Below, in pieces: positions 1 through 8,291 of a stretch of DNA of 64,000 nt (the stretch's first letter is position 1; each line of letters opens with the position of its first letter). This DNA is from GCA-002704185 sp902588515. GTDB lineage: Bacteria; Pseudomonadota; Alphaproteobacteria; Pelagibacterales; Pelagibacteraceae. Made by a program: the position numbers and the translations under genes. The stretch is taken from NCBI GenBank assembly GCA_902588515.1, contig CACIPP010000002.1:1-64000 (forward strand), given 5' to 3'. A model generated the notes under the pieces. The model had not been told where the DNA came from. It worked only from the letters and a program-made list of their open reading frames with translations, and searched no databases.

Positions 1-1185
1 TTTATTTATAAAAAATTTGTTGGCAAGAGTATAAAATCAATCTTATATTTCTCAATTATCTTTACGATTACTGAGTTCGTTAGAGGAAATATTTTTACCG
101 GTTTTCCTTGGAATTTAGTAATATACTCTTTAAGTGATCATACTAAATATTTACAGTTACTATCGTTATTTGGTACTTATGGTTTACATCTATTGTTTGT
201 TATACTTTGTTGTATACCCCTCTTAATAAGTTTTGATAATGTAAAAAAAAATCTAATAATAATTACTAGTTTTATTTTCTTTTTAGTAATGGCCTATTTT
301 TATGGTGATTACTCGTTAGAAAAAAAATTATCCAGGTTAGATATTAAATTTGTTGTTTTACAGCCCAACGAGAATATAAAAAATATTTATAACAAACCGA
401 GAACACATATTAAAAACTTAATTAATTTAAGTAATCCAACAATATATTCCGAAAATACCGTTTTTGTTTGGCCAGAGGGCTCAACATATTTTGAAGATAT
501 AAAACTTGGTTTAGATAATATAAGCCAAGAATTTGATAAAGAATTTAAACCAGGCCAAAAAATTATATTTGGTGCAACAAACTTAAAAAACAATAAAGTT
601 TATAACTCGATATTTTTTATTAATTCTGATGCTACTTTAATTAGTAAATATGATAAAATAAAACTAGTTCCATTTGGTGAATTTATACCGTTTGAAAATC
701 TGGTCAAAAAACTTGGTTTTAAAAAAATTACACTTGGATATGATTCTTTTTCAAGAGGAAAAAAAAGACAGACAATTAATTACAATAATATTAAAATGTT
801 ACCTATTATTTGCTATGAAATAATTTATTCTGGAAATCTAAATATGGAAAGCGAAGAATTTGATTTAATAGTAAATTTATCGGAAGATGGATGGTTTAAT
901 AAATCTATTGGTACTTACCAGCACTTTTATCATTCCAAATTTCGAGCTATAGAGGAAGGAAAACAGGTAATACGCGCAACTAATCAAGGTATTACAGCAA
1001 GCATTCTTCCTAACGGAATTGTTGTAAATAGTAGATTATTTAACCAAAAAGGTAAGATAGTAACTGAAGGCTTTACTTTAAAAAAAAAAACTTTGTTCAG
1101 CCAATATGGTAATATAATATTATCTTTACTAATCATCATACTTTTAGTACTTCAGAATATTTTTGAGAGAATAAACCGTGAATAA
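1..1185 (+). CDS. lnt: Apolipoprotein N-acyltransferase, 5' end cut off by the window
   Basis: Transfers the third acyl chain to the N-terminal cysteine of outer-membrane lipoproteins; an inner-membrane enzyme with a periplasmic nitrilase-like domain. The frame is open from base 1, so the first ATG in the window (193) is internal: the part before it reads GFPWNL, a typical Lnt motif in the membrane region. Nitrilase-type catalytic residues are visible in order: Glu in WPEGS, Lys in YDKIKLVPFGEF, Cys in PIICYE, followed by NLSEDGWF. A C-terminal membrane helix ends the protein. The last 8 nt overlap metK. The missing N-terminus is only because of the window edge. Confidence 0.95.
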   Translation, partial: FIYKKFVGKSIKSILYFSIIFTITEFVRGNIFTGFPWNLVIYSLSDHTKYLQLLSLFGTYGLHLLFVILCCIPLLISFDNVKKNLIIITSFIFFLVMAYFYGDYSLEKKLSRLDIKFVVLQPNENIKNIYNKPRTHIKNLINLSNPTIYSENTVFVWPEGSTYFEDIKLGLDNISQEFDKEFKPGQKIIFGATNLKNNKVYNSIFFINSDATLISKYDKIKLVPFGEFIPFENLVKKLGFKKITLGYDSFSRGKKRQTINYNNIKMLPIICYEIIYSGNLNMESEEFDLIVNLSEDGWFNKSIGTYQHFYHSKFRAIEEGKQVIRATNQGITASILPNGIVVNSRLFNQKGKIVTEGFTLKKKTLFSQYGNIILSLLIIILLVLQNIFERINRE

Positions 1186-2335
1186 AAATTATATTTTTAC
1201 GAGTGAATCAGTTTCAGAGGGGCATCCAGATAAACTTTGTGATATAATTTCTGATACAGTTTTAGACTTATATTTGAGTAAATTTAATGAAAGTAGAGTT
1301 GCATGTGAAACGCTGGCTACTACTAATAGATTAATCTTATCAGGCGAAGTTAGGGGACCAGATATTAAATCTTCCGAAATAGAAGCTTTAGTCAGAAAAC
1401 AAATTAAGAATATTGGGTATGATCAAGATGGTTTTCATTACGACAAACTTCAATTTTTTAATTTCTTACATAAACAATCCGACGATATAGCTCTTGGGGT
1501 TGACTCTAAGGGGACGGACAAAGAAGAAGGAGCTGGTGATCAAGGTATTATGTTTGGATATGCTTGTGATGAAACACCCGAACTTATGCCAGCACCAATA
1601 ATTTTTTCACATAAAATTTTAGCTAAATTATCAGAATACAGAAAATCAAAAAAAACTAGTGGCCTTGGACCTGATTCAAAAAGTCAAGTGTCAGTAAAAT
1701 ATGAGAATAATAAACCTGTTGGTGTTAGTTCAATAGTTGTTTCCACTCAACATGATGAAAAATTAGAGCAAGACGACGTGAAAAAAATAGTAAATCCTAT
1801 TATTAAGGAGTCTTTACCAAAAGAATGGGAACTACCAGAAAATTTCTATGTAAATCCGACTGGAAGATTTGTGATAGGTGGTCCAGACGGTGATACCGGT
1901 CTTACAGGTAGAAAAATTATTGTTGATACATATGGTGGTGCAGCACCACATGGTGGAGGTGCATTTTCTGGAAAAGACCCTACAAAAGTTGATAGATCTG
2001 CAGCTTACGTATCAAGATACTTAGCCAAAAATATTGTAGCATCAGGTCTTACTAATAAATGTTTAATACAATTATCTTATGCAATCGGTGTATCTCAACC
2101 ATTGTCTATATATTTAAATTTATTTAAAAAAGATGATAACTTAGAAAAAGAATTAATATCTATAATTCGAAAAAATATAGATCTTAGTCCCAAAGGAATA
2201 AGAAAACTTTTAAAACTTAATAATCCGATTTTTAAACAAACAGCAAGCTACGGTCATTTTGGTAGAACGCCAGACTCAAAAGGATCCTTCACATGGGAAA
2301 ATACGAATTTAGTAGAATTATTTAATAATATATGA
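1178..2335 (+). CDS. metK: S-adenosylmethionine synthetase
   Basis: Makes S-adenosylmethionine from methionine and ATP in the cytoplasm. 385 residues, full length for the family. Visible signatures: SEGHPDKLCD near the N-terminus, GAGDQGIMFGYA (ATP-binding hexapeptide region), GRFVIGGPDGDTGLTGRKI, and the phosphate loop GGGAFSGKDPTKVDRSAAY. The start is GTG at 1178, because the conserved beginning (NKNYIFTSESVSEGHP) leaves no room for another start. It overlaps lnt by 8 nt and trmB by 4 nt (ATGA), so the three genes are probably translationally coupled. There is no room for a SAM riboswitch directly in front of it. Confidence 0.98.
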   Translation: MNKNYIFTSESVSEGHPDKLCDIISDTVLDLYLSKFNESRVACETLATTNRLILSGEVRGPDIKSSEIEALVRKQIKNIGYDQDGFHYDKLQFFNFLHKQSDDIALGVDSKGTDKEEGAGDQGIMFGYACDETPELMPAPIIFSHKILAKLSEYRKSKKTSGLGPDSKSQVSVKYENNKPVGVSSIVVSTQHDEKLEQDDVKKIVNPIIKESLPKEWELPENFYVNPTGRFVIGGPDGDTGLTGRKIIVDTYGGAAPHGGGAFSGKDPTKVDRSAAYVSRYLAKNIVASGLTNKCLIQLSYAIGVSQPLSIYLNLFKKDDNLEKELISIIRKNIDLSPKGIRKLLKLNNPIFKQTASYGHFGRTPDSKGSFTWENTNLVELFNNI

Positions 2336-2945
2336 AAAGAAAATTTTTTTTTGGAAGATTGCAATTTAGAAGTTTATCAACTGAAAAAAAAAAAATTTAT
2401 CACTTTTCAAAAAAAAATTTAACATAAGTTCTATAAGACCTAAATCCAATATAATTTTAGAAATTGGTTTTGGCATGGGCGAAAACATGATTAGATTGGC
2501 TAAAGAAAATGCTGATCAATACATAATTGGTGTAGAACCATTATTAAATGGCCAATGTAATTTGGCTGATTATTGTTTAAATAATTTTGTTAAAAATATT
2601 TATATATATACGGATCCTGTTCAAATTTTTTTTAAAAAATATCCAAAATTAAATTTTAATTGCTGTTACATTCTTTTTCCAGATCCGTGGCATAAAAAAA
2701 AACACAATAAAAGAAGATTAATCAATGCCGAATTCTTACAAAAATTAGTGATAAGAACAAAAACAGTCTATTTTTTAAGTGATAATTACGACTACTACCT
2801 TAATGTAAAATCGTCTGCATTAAAATTAAAAAAAGCAAAAATTGTTTTATCATCGAAAAAATTTAAGACAGCCAATACCAAGTACCTTCTAAGAGCAAAA
2901 AGGTTGAGAAATAAGCTTTATTATTTAACCATTGATAAAGAATAG
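2332..2945 (+). CDS. trmB: tRNA (guanine-N7-)-methyltransferase, reading frame broken at a poly-A run
   Basis: Methylates G46 of tRNAs with SAM. The first part starts at ATG 2332 (ATGA overlap with metK) and reads MKRKFFFGRLQFRSLSTEKK, then hits TAA at 2425. The rest lies in the -1 frame, which is closed upstream by TGA at 2382. That frame carries the SAM motif EIGFGMGENM and the TrmB hallmark FPDPWHKKKHNKRR. Joining the frames inside the A9 run at 2409-2417 gives one continuous protein of about 204 residues, close to family size. Without a slip only residues from M2475 on (156 aa) are readable, lacking motif I. The downstream part shows no decay. A missing A (sequencing error), transcript slippage, or -1 ribosomal slippage on A AAA AAA would all explain it; a true null mutation is less likely. 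Confidence 0.85.
2409..2417 (+). other. A9 run where the trmB frame changes
   Basis: Nine consecutive A after TC. In the upstream frame it reads TCA AAA AAA AAT TTA ACA TAA (stop); in the -1 frame it reads TCA AAA AAA AAA TTT AAC and continues to the TrmB end. A second run of 12 A (2384-2395) lies just upstream, but a shift there would spoil the IYHFSKK stretch that fits the family, so the A9 run is preferred. Confidence 0.6.
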
Positions 2946-2979
2946 TTTTTATAGTATTTTTGACAAAACTTAAAAACTG

Positions 2980-3005
2980 AAATGGGCTTATGCCCATTTT
3001 TTTTT
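2980..3005 (+). terminator. Intrinsic terminator / attenuator in front of nusA
   Basis: Perfect 8-bp stem AAATGGGC (2980-2987), loop TTAT, GCCCATTT (2992-2999), running into nine T (2997-3005). This is a textbook rho-independent terminator, placed only 12 bp before the nusA start. In many alphaproteobacteria a GGGC/GCCC hairpin of this type forms the leader of the rimP-nusA-infB operon, where it is thought to act as an attenuator. Here rimP itself is absent. A TTGACA hexamer lies at 2960-2965 but has no convincing -10 element. It could either end the lnt-metK-trmB transcript or attenuate entry into nusA. Confidence 0.8.
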
Positions 3006-3017
3006 ATAAAACTTAAA

Positions 3018-4562
3018 ATGCTTAATAATAGAATAGATAGTACTGAAATAATTAAAATTGCTGATGCCGTTGCAGATGAAAAATCCATAGATAAAAATTT
3101 AGTCTTAAATTCTATGGAGACTGCGATCGAAAAAGCAGCTAGAACCAGATATGGTTCCGAAAATGAAATCTACGTTAAAATAGATAGAGAGACTGGAAAA
3201 ATTGAATTAGGTAGAAAACTTAAAGTCGTAGAGAAAGTAATTAGTTCACACAGCGAGATTGATTTTAATGAAGCAAAAAAAATTAATTCAGAATATAAAA
3301 TTGGAGATGTTATAGAAGAAGAGTTGCCACCCATAGATTTTGGAAGAATTGCTGCACAAACAGCAAAGCAAGTAATTTCTGTTCAAATAAGAGATGCGGA
3401 GAGAGATAGACAATATAATGAGTTTAAAGACAAGGTAGGGGAAATTTTAAGCGGTATAGTTAAAAGATCAGAGTATGGCAATATCATAGTAGATCTTCAG
3501 AAATCAGAAGCGGTTATTAGAAGAGAGGAGCTAATACCAAGGGAAAATATAAAAAATGGTGATAGAATAAAAGCTTACTGTTACGAAGTTAGAAGAGAAA
3601 ATAAAGGTCCACAAATCTTTTTATCAAGAGCTCACCCGCAGTTTCTTGCTAGTTTATTTCAGCAAGAAGTTCCAGAAATATACGAGGGAACAATAGTTAT
3701 AAAATCAGTGGCACGTGATCCTGGTAGTAGAGCAAAAATTTGCGTGCAATCTAAAGATAGCTCAATAGATCCGGTAGGAGCATGTGTTGGTATGAGAGGA
3801 AGTAGGGTTCAAACTATTGTGAATGAATTACAAGGTGAAAAAATTGATATTATTAATTGGACAGAAGATACATCAAAATTAGTCGTAAGCGCATTATCAC
3901 CTGCGGAAGTAATGAAAGTATTAATTGATGATGATAATTCAAGAATTGAAGTTGTTATTGATGAAAATAATCTAAGCAAAGCGATAGGTAGAAGAGGTCA
4001 AAATGTTAGATTAGCCTCAAAGTTATTAAATTATGAAATAGATATTTTAACCGATAAGGAGGAGTCTGAAAAAAGACAAACTGAATTTAAAGACAACACT
4101 TCAAAATTTGTGAAGAATTTAGAAATAGACACAACGATGGCACAGTTATTAGTCTCGGAAGGTTTTAATTCAATACAGGATATTGATAATTCAAATGTAG
4201 ACGAGATTTTAAAAATTGAGGGTTTTGATGAGGAAACAGCTAAGGAGTTAAAAAATAGGGCTAAAGAATACCTTGAGGAAGAAGCTAAAGAAATTGCTAA
4301 TAAGGTCCAAGAATTAGGCATTCAAGAAGAACTTGCTAATCATAAAGGGCTAACTCTTGGAATGTTATTAACTTTGGGTGAAGAAAATATTAAAACGCTA
4401 AAAGATTTTGCAGAATTATCTAGTGATGAAATTATTGGCGGATATGATGAAATAAAAGGTAAGAGAGAAAAATTCGATGGAATATTAGAAGAATTTAATT
4501 TGTCTAGAAAAGATGCAGAGGATTTGATTATGAGAGCAAGAAAAAAAGTTTTTAATATATGA
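3018..4562 (+). CDS. nusA: Transcription termination/antitermination factor NusA
   Basis: Binds RNA polymerase and nascent RNA and modulates pausing, termination and antitermination. 514 residues from ATG 3018, whose product MLNNRIDSTEIIKIADAVA matches the normal NusA start. An in-frame ATG at 2982 exists but lies inside the terminator hairpin and encodes an atypical MGLCPFFFIKLK extension. Domains in order: N-terminal RNAP-binding domain (with AIEKAARTRYG), S1 domain around residues 140-205, two KH domains (including VGMRGSRVQTIVNELQGEKI and AIGRRGQNVRLASKL), and a C-terminal helix-hairpin-helix repeat region rich in Glu. It begins the nusA-infB-rbfA-truB-rpsO-pnp run. Confidence 0.97.
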   Translation: MLNNRIDSTEIIKIADAVADEKSIDKNLVLNSMETAIEKAARTRYGSENEIYVKIDRETGKIELGRKLKVVEKVISSHSEIDFNEAKKINSEYKIGDVIEEELPPIDFGRIAAQTAKQVISVQIRDAERDRQYNEFKDKVGEILSGIVKRSEYGNIIVDLQKSEAVIRREELIPRENIKNGDRIKAYCYEVRRENKGPQIFLSRAHPQFLASLFQQEVPEIYEGTIVIKSVARDPGSRAKICVQSKDSSIDPVGACVGMRGSRVQTIVNELQGEKIDIINWTEDTSKLVVSALSPAEVMKVLIDDDNSRIEVVIDENNLSKAIGRRGQNVRLASKLLNYEIDILTDKEESEKRQTEFKDNTSKFVKNLEIDTTMAQLLVSEGFNSIQDIDNSNVDEILKIEGFDEETAKELKNRAKEYLEEEAKEIANKVQELGIQEELANHKGLTLGMLLTLGEENIKTLKDFAELSSDEIIGGYDEIKGKREKFDGILEEFNLSRKDAEDLIMRARKKVFNI

Positions 4563-4580
4563 GGCGCAAGGATTTCAATT

Positions 4581-6749
4581 ATGAATTCAAAAGAAAAGAA
4601 AAAAAAACTCACTTTAAAAAATTTCAAAGGATCACCAACCTTTAAAGCAACTACACCAAAAGTATCTACATTTAAAAGAGGATTTGAAAAAAACAGCAAT
4701 CAATTTAAAAATAATTTAAAAAAAAATCCACTTAGGGGTGGGCTAGTAAAAAAGGCTCCAATTATTCAAGATGAAAAGCAAAATAAAGTAAAGGAATGGG
4801 CAAAGAAAAAGATTCAAGAAGAGCTATTTAAAGGAAAAAAAAAGACATCAGTAAAAAAGACTTTTGACAATAAGAGGAAACTAACAATTGGACGTGCATT
4901 GTCTGATTCTGATGGAGAAATTAGACAAAGAAGTCATGCATCAGTGAAAAGAGCAAGAGATAAAATTTTTAAAAAAACAAAAGATGATATTAATCAAGTT
5001 TCAAAAGTCACACGAGAGGTTACAATTCCTGATTTAATAACTATTCAAGAATTGGCAAATCGAATGGCTGAAAGAGCTTCGTCAGTCATAAAATATCTGT
5101 TTGAAAAAAAAATTAAAGTAACTATTAACCATACTATAGACGCTGATACAGCAGAATACATTGTAAATGAATTTGGGCATAAACCGGTAAGAGATAAAGC
5201 GCCCGAAGATAGTTTAAAAGATATATTAAAAGAGGACATAACAGATCATAAAGAACCTAAGGCACCAGTAGTTACTGTGATGGGACACGTAGATCACGGT
5301 AAAACTTCTTTGCTAGACGCCTTACGTGAAACTGATGTTGTCTCTACAGAAAGTGGTGGAATTACACAACATATAGGTGCATATCAAGTAAATGTTAAGG
5401 ATAAAGGTTTAATCACATTTATTGACACTCCTGGACACGCGGCCTTTACCGAAATGAGAGCTCGTGGCTCTAAGATAACTGATATTGTTGTATTGGTTGT
5501 TGCAGCAAATGATGGAATTAAACCGCAAACCGTAGAGGCTATAAAGCATTCTAAAGCTGCAAAAGTCCCTATAATTGTAGCAATAAATAAATGTGATTTA
5601 CAAGGTATCGATAAAGCTAAAGTAAAAAATCAGCTTTTAGAACATGAATTAGTCGTAGAGGATATGGGTGGAGATGTTTTATGTGTTGAAATATCAGCTT
5701 TAAAAAAACAAAATCTAGATAAACTTAAGGAATCAATACTACTACAATCAGAATTATTAGACTTAAAAACTAACTCAAAGAAATCAGCAAAAGGTATCGT
5801 TATTGAGTCTAGGTTAGACAAAGGTAAAGGACCAGTATCAACAATTTTAGTTACATCAGGTACACTGAGAAAGGGAGATTTATTTGTATCAGGAACATCT
5901 AATGGAAAAATAAGGGCTATGTATAATTATAAAGGTGACAATATAGTTGAAGCTAAGCCATCAACACCCGTAGAGATTATTGGTTTAAATTCTGTTAATA
6001 AAGCTGGAGATGATTTTGCAGTTCTTGATAATGAAAATCAAATAAAAGAAATAATATCGTACAGAGAGAGTCAGCAAAAAAATATTAAAAATACTCAAAA
6101 TGCTAATAAAGATAATATTTTTGATAATCAAGAAAAAGAGGAAAAAATAAATATAATCATAAAAGCTGATGTTCATGGTTCCCTTGAAGCGCTTATAAAT
6201 TCAATTACAAAAATAGATATTAATGGAGTTTCACCAAAAATTATATTATCAGCAGTTGGACCAGTGACAGAAACTGACGTCACTTTAGCCAAAGCATCAA
6301 ATGCAAAATTAATTGGTTTTAATATAAGACCAAATAAAGAAGCAAAAGATCTTTCTAATAAATTTAAAATAACAATTAATTATTTTGATATTATTTATGA
6401 AGCCTTAGATTTTGTTAAAAGTGCTACTCAAGGATTATTTGCTCCAGAAACTAAAGAGGAAAGTCAAGGTACATGTGAAGTACTTGAAGTATTTAAAATA
6501 TCAAAAATAGGGCAAATCGCTGGAGTTAAAGTTAAAGAGGGGGAAGTAAAAAATAATTCAGACATCAGACTTATAAGAGATGGCAAGGTGATTTACACTG
6601 GCAAAATAAAAAGTTTGTTTAGGGAAAAAAACGAAGCAAAAGAGGTAAAAGCTGGTTTAGAATGCGGTATTGGTTTAAGAGATTTTAATGACATAAAGAA
6701 AAATGATATTTTAGAAACTTTTAAGTTAGTAAATGTTGATAGAGTTTGA
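4581..6749 (+). CDS. infB: Translation initiation factor IF-2
   Basis: GTPase that brings initiator fMet-tRNA to the 30S subunit. 722 residues, short for an alphaproteobacterial IF-2 mainly because the basic, low-complexity N-terminal region (about 150 residues) is compact. After an IF2_N-like segment (IPDLITIQELANRMAERAS) come the G-domain motifs GHVDHGKT (about residue 234), DTPGHAAF and NKCD, then domain II, an IF2-type domain III and a C-terminal fMet-tRNA binding domain. An AAGGA motif at 4569-4573 supports the start. It follows nusA by 18 nt; the small ylxR gene often found between them is missing. Confidence 0.98.
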   Translation: MNSKEKKKKLTLKNFKGSPTFKATTPKVSTFKRGFEKNSNQFKNNLKKNPLRGGLVKKAPIIQDEKQNKVKEWAKKKIQEELFKGKKKTSVKKTFDNKRKLTIGRALSDSDGEIRQRSHASVKRARDKIFKKTKDDINQVSKVTREVTIPDLITIQELANRMAERASSVIKYLFEKKIKVTINHTIDADTAEYIVNEFGHKPVRDKAPEDSLKDILKEDITDHKEPKAPVVTVMGHVDHGKTSLLDALRETDVVSTESGGITQHIGAYQVNVKDKGLITFIDTPGHAAFTEMRARGSKITDIVVLVVAANDGIKPQTVEAIKHSKAAKVPIIVAINKCDLQGIDKAKVKNQLLEHELVVEDMGGDVLCVEISALKKQNLDKLKESILLQSELLDLKTNSKKSAKGIVIESRLDKGKGPVSTILVTSGTLRKGDLFVSGTSNGKIRAMYNYKGDNIVEAKPSTPVEIIGLNSVNKAGDDFAVLDNENQIKEIISYRESQQKNIKNTQNANKDNIFDNQEKEEKINIIIKADVHGSLEALINSITKIDINGVSPKIILSAVGPVTETDVTLAKASNAKLIGFNIRPNKEAKDLSNKFKITINYFDIIYEALDFVKSATQGLFAPETKEESQGTCEVLEVFKISKIGQIAGVKVKEGEVKNNSDIRLIRDGKVIYTGKIKSLFREKNEAKEVKAGLECGIGLRDFNDIKKNDILETFKLVNVDRV

Positions 6750-6751
6750 TT

Positions 6752-7132
6752 ATGATATCTCAGCAAAGCAATCAGCCGTATACGCAAAGACAATTAAAAG
6801 CTGGCGAGAACTTAAAAAAAATATTAGCTAAAATCTTTATAAATGAAATAATAATTTTTCCAAATATTGACTCCAAGTTAATCACAGTAACAGAAGTAAG
6901 GATATCTCCAGACTTCAAGCATGCTAAAGTTTTCTTTATACCTTTAATAGGTCAAAAAAAAGATAAGTATTTAGAAGAATTGAATACCTTTTCTAAGGAG
7001 ATTAAATTTAAAGCATCAAAAGACTGGACTGCTAAGTTTATACCAAATTTAAAATTTATATTTGATGACTCTTTTGATTATGCTGAGAAAATTGAAAATT
7101 TAATTAAACAAAATAAAAAAGATCAAGCATGA
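6752..7132 (+). CDS. rbfA: Ribosome-binding factor A
   Basis: Small KH-fold protein needed for late 30S maturation and 16S 5'-end processing. About 126 residues. The chosen start is ATG 6752 (MISQQSNQPYTQRQLKAGE); the in-frame TTG at 6746 overlaps the infB stop and is less likely. Family features: QRQLKAGENLKKIL near the N-terminus and TVTEVRISPDFKHAKVFF in the KH-like core. It lies 2 nt after infB and shares an ATGA overlap with truB, so it is part of the same operon. Confidence 0.93.
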   Translation: MISQQSNQPYTQRQLKAGENLKKILAKIFINEIIIFPNIDSKLITVTEVRISPDFKHAKVFFIPLIGQKKDKYLEELNTFSKEIKFKASKDWTAKFIPNLKFIFDDSFDYAEKIENLIKQNKKDQA

Positions 7133-8016
7133 TAAACGGTTGGATTATGTTAAATAAACCAAAAGGTTTTACTTCAAATTATTGCGTAAATTTTATAAAA
7201 AAAAAATTTCAGATTAAAAAGATAGGATATGCAGGAACCTTAGACCCGTTAGCTACTGGGTTACTACCTCTAGCGATTGGGGAAAGTACTAAATCTATTA
7301 AATATTTTGAAACATTAGATAAAACTTATTTTTTCACATCAGTATGGGGAAAAGAAACAACTACACTTGACGATGAAGGTAAAATTATAAATAGCTCAAA
7401 TATAATTCCATCTAAAGCTGATTTGCAAAAAATAATAAAAAAATTTATAGGTAATATTGAGCAAAAACCACCAAATTATTCTGCTATTAAAATAAATGGT
7501 GTTAGAGCATATAACTTGGCAAGAAAAGGAGTTGAGTTTGAAGTTAAACCTAAAAAGGTTTCGATTTATAATATAAAAGTTGTTAATCACAACTCCAGCA
7601 ACAATCAAACATCATTTTTATTGAAATGTAGTAAAGGATGTTATGTAAGAAGTCTTACCAGAGATATTGCAAGAGAATTAGGAACATTTGGATATTGTAA
7701 ACAAATTGAGAGAAGAAGAGTTGGTATTTTTAGTAAAAATATCTCTATTAACCTAGATTATTGCTTAAAAATGAAAAAAAAAGAGGATTTAAAAAAATTC
7801 TTACTTGATATTCCTGATGTTTTGTATCATATACCCCAAATTAAATTAGACGATAATAGATTAGAGCTTATTAAAAACGGAATGAAAGTAAGCATGTACG
7901 AAGAGTTAGGCAGTTCAAATTTTACAGAATATTTAATATCATCATCAAAAGATATATTTGCATTAGGTTCAATTAAGTCTGGTTATTTTTATCCGAAGAG
8001 AGTAATTAAAATTTAA
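7129..8016 (+). CDS. truB: tRNA pseudouridine-55 synthase
   Basis: Forms pseudouridine 55 in the T-loop of tRNAs. 295 residues, normal length. N-terminal GWIMLNKPKGFTSN, catalytic-motif GYAGTLDPLATGLLPLAIG (Asp of TLDPLA is the catalytic residue), KPPNYSAIKINGVRAYNLAR and the CSKGCYVRSLTRDIARELG motif are all present. The start ATG overlaps the rbfA stop (ATGA), and rpsO follows after 2 nt. Confidence 0.98.
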   Translation: MINGWIMLNKPKGFTSNYCVNFIKKKFQIKKIGYAGTLDPLATGLLPLAIGESTKSIKYFETLDKTYFFTSVWGKETTTLDDEGKIINSSNIIPSKADLQKIIKKFIGNIEQKPPNYSAIKINGVRAYNLARKGVEFEVKPKKVSIYNIKVVNHNSSNNQTSFLLKCSKGCYVRSLTRDIARELGTFGYCKQIERRRVGIFSKNISINLDYCLKMKKKEDLKKFLLDIPDVLYHIPQIKLDDNRLELIKNGMKVSMYEELGSSNFTEYLISSSKDIFALGSIKSGYFYPKRVIKI

Positions 8017-8018
8017 TT

Positions 8019-8288
8019 ATGAAAAAAAAAATTTTAGATAAAAGTGGTTTGATAAAAAAAGTTCAAAAACACAAATTAGACGTTGGATCTTCAGAAGTTC
8101 AAATTAGTATTTTAACCGAGCGTATTAAATATTTAACCGAGCATTTTTCTAAAAATAAAAAGGATAGACATTCAAATACTGGTTTAAATAAGCTTATTAT
8201 AAGAAGAAAAAAGCTATTAGATTATTTAAGCAGGAGAGAACCTGATATTTACCAAAAAATCATAAAACAATTAGATTTAAGAAAATAA
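8019..8288 (+). CDS. rpsO: 30S ribosomal protein S15
   Basis: Primary 16S rRNA binding protein of the small subunit. 89 residues, exactly family length. The typical VGSSEVQISILTERIKYLTEH core and the C-terminal RRKKLLDYLSRREPDIY segment are present. It sits between truB and pnp, the classic bacterial arrangement, with 2-3 nt spacers. I see no separate autoregulatory leader because no spacer exists for one. Confidence 0.98.
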   Translation: MKKKILDKSGLIKKVQKHKLDVGSSEVQISILTERIKYLTEHFSKNKKDRHSNTGLNKLIIRRKKLLDYLSRREPDIYQKIIKQLDLRK

Positions 8289-8291
8289 TTA

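Noticed and set aside
2960..2965. Promoter with perfect TTGACA before nusA
   Set aside because: No acceptable -10 hexamer 16-18 bp downstream; the position there is the terminator stem.
2982..3017. N-terminal extension of NusA or a leader peptide starting at ATG 2982
   Set aside because: The ATG lies in the terminator stem, has no Shine-Dalgarno sequence, and the added residues do not resemble any NusA.
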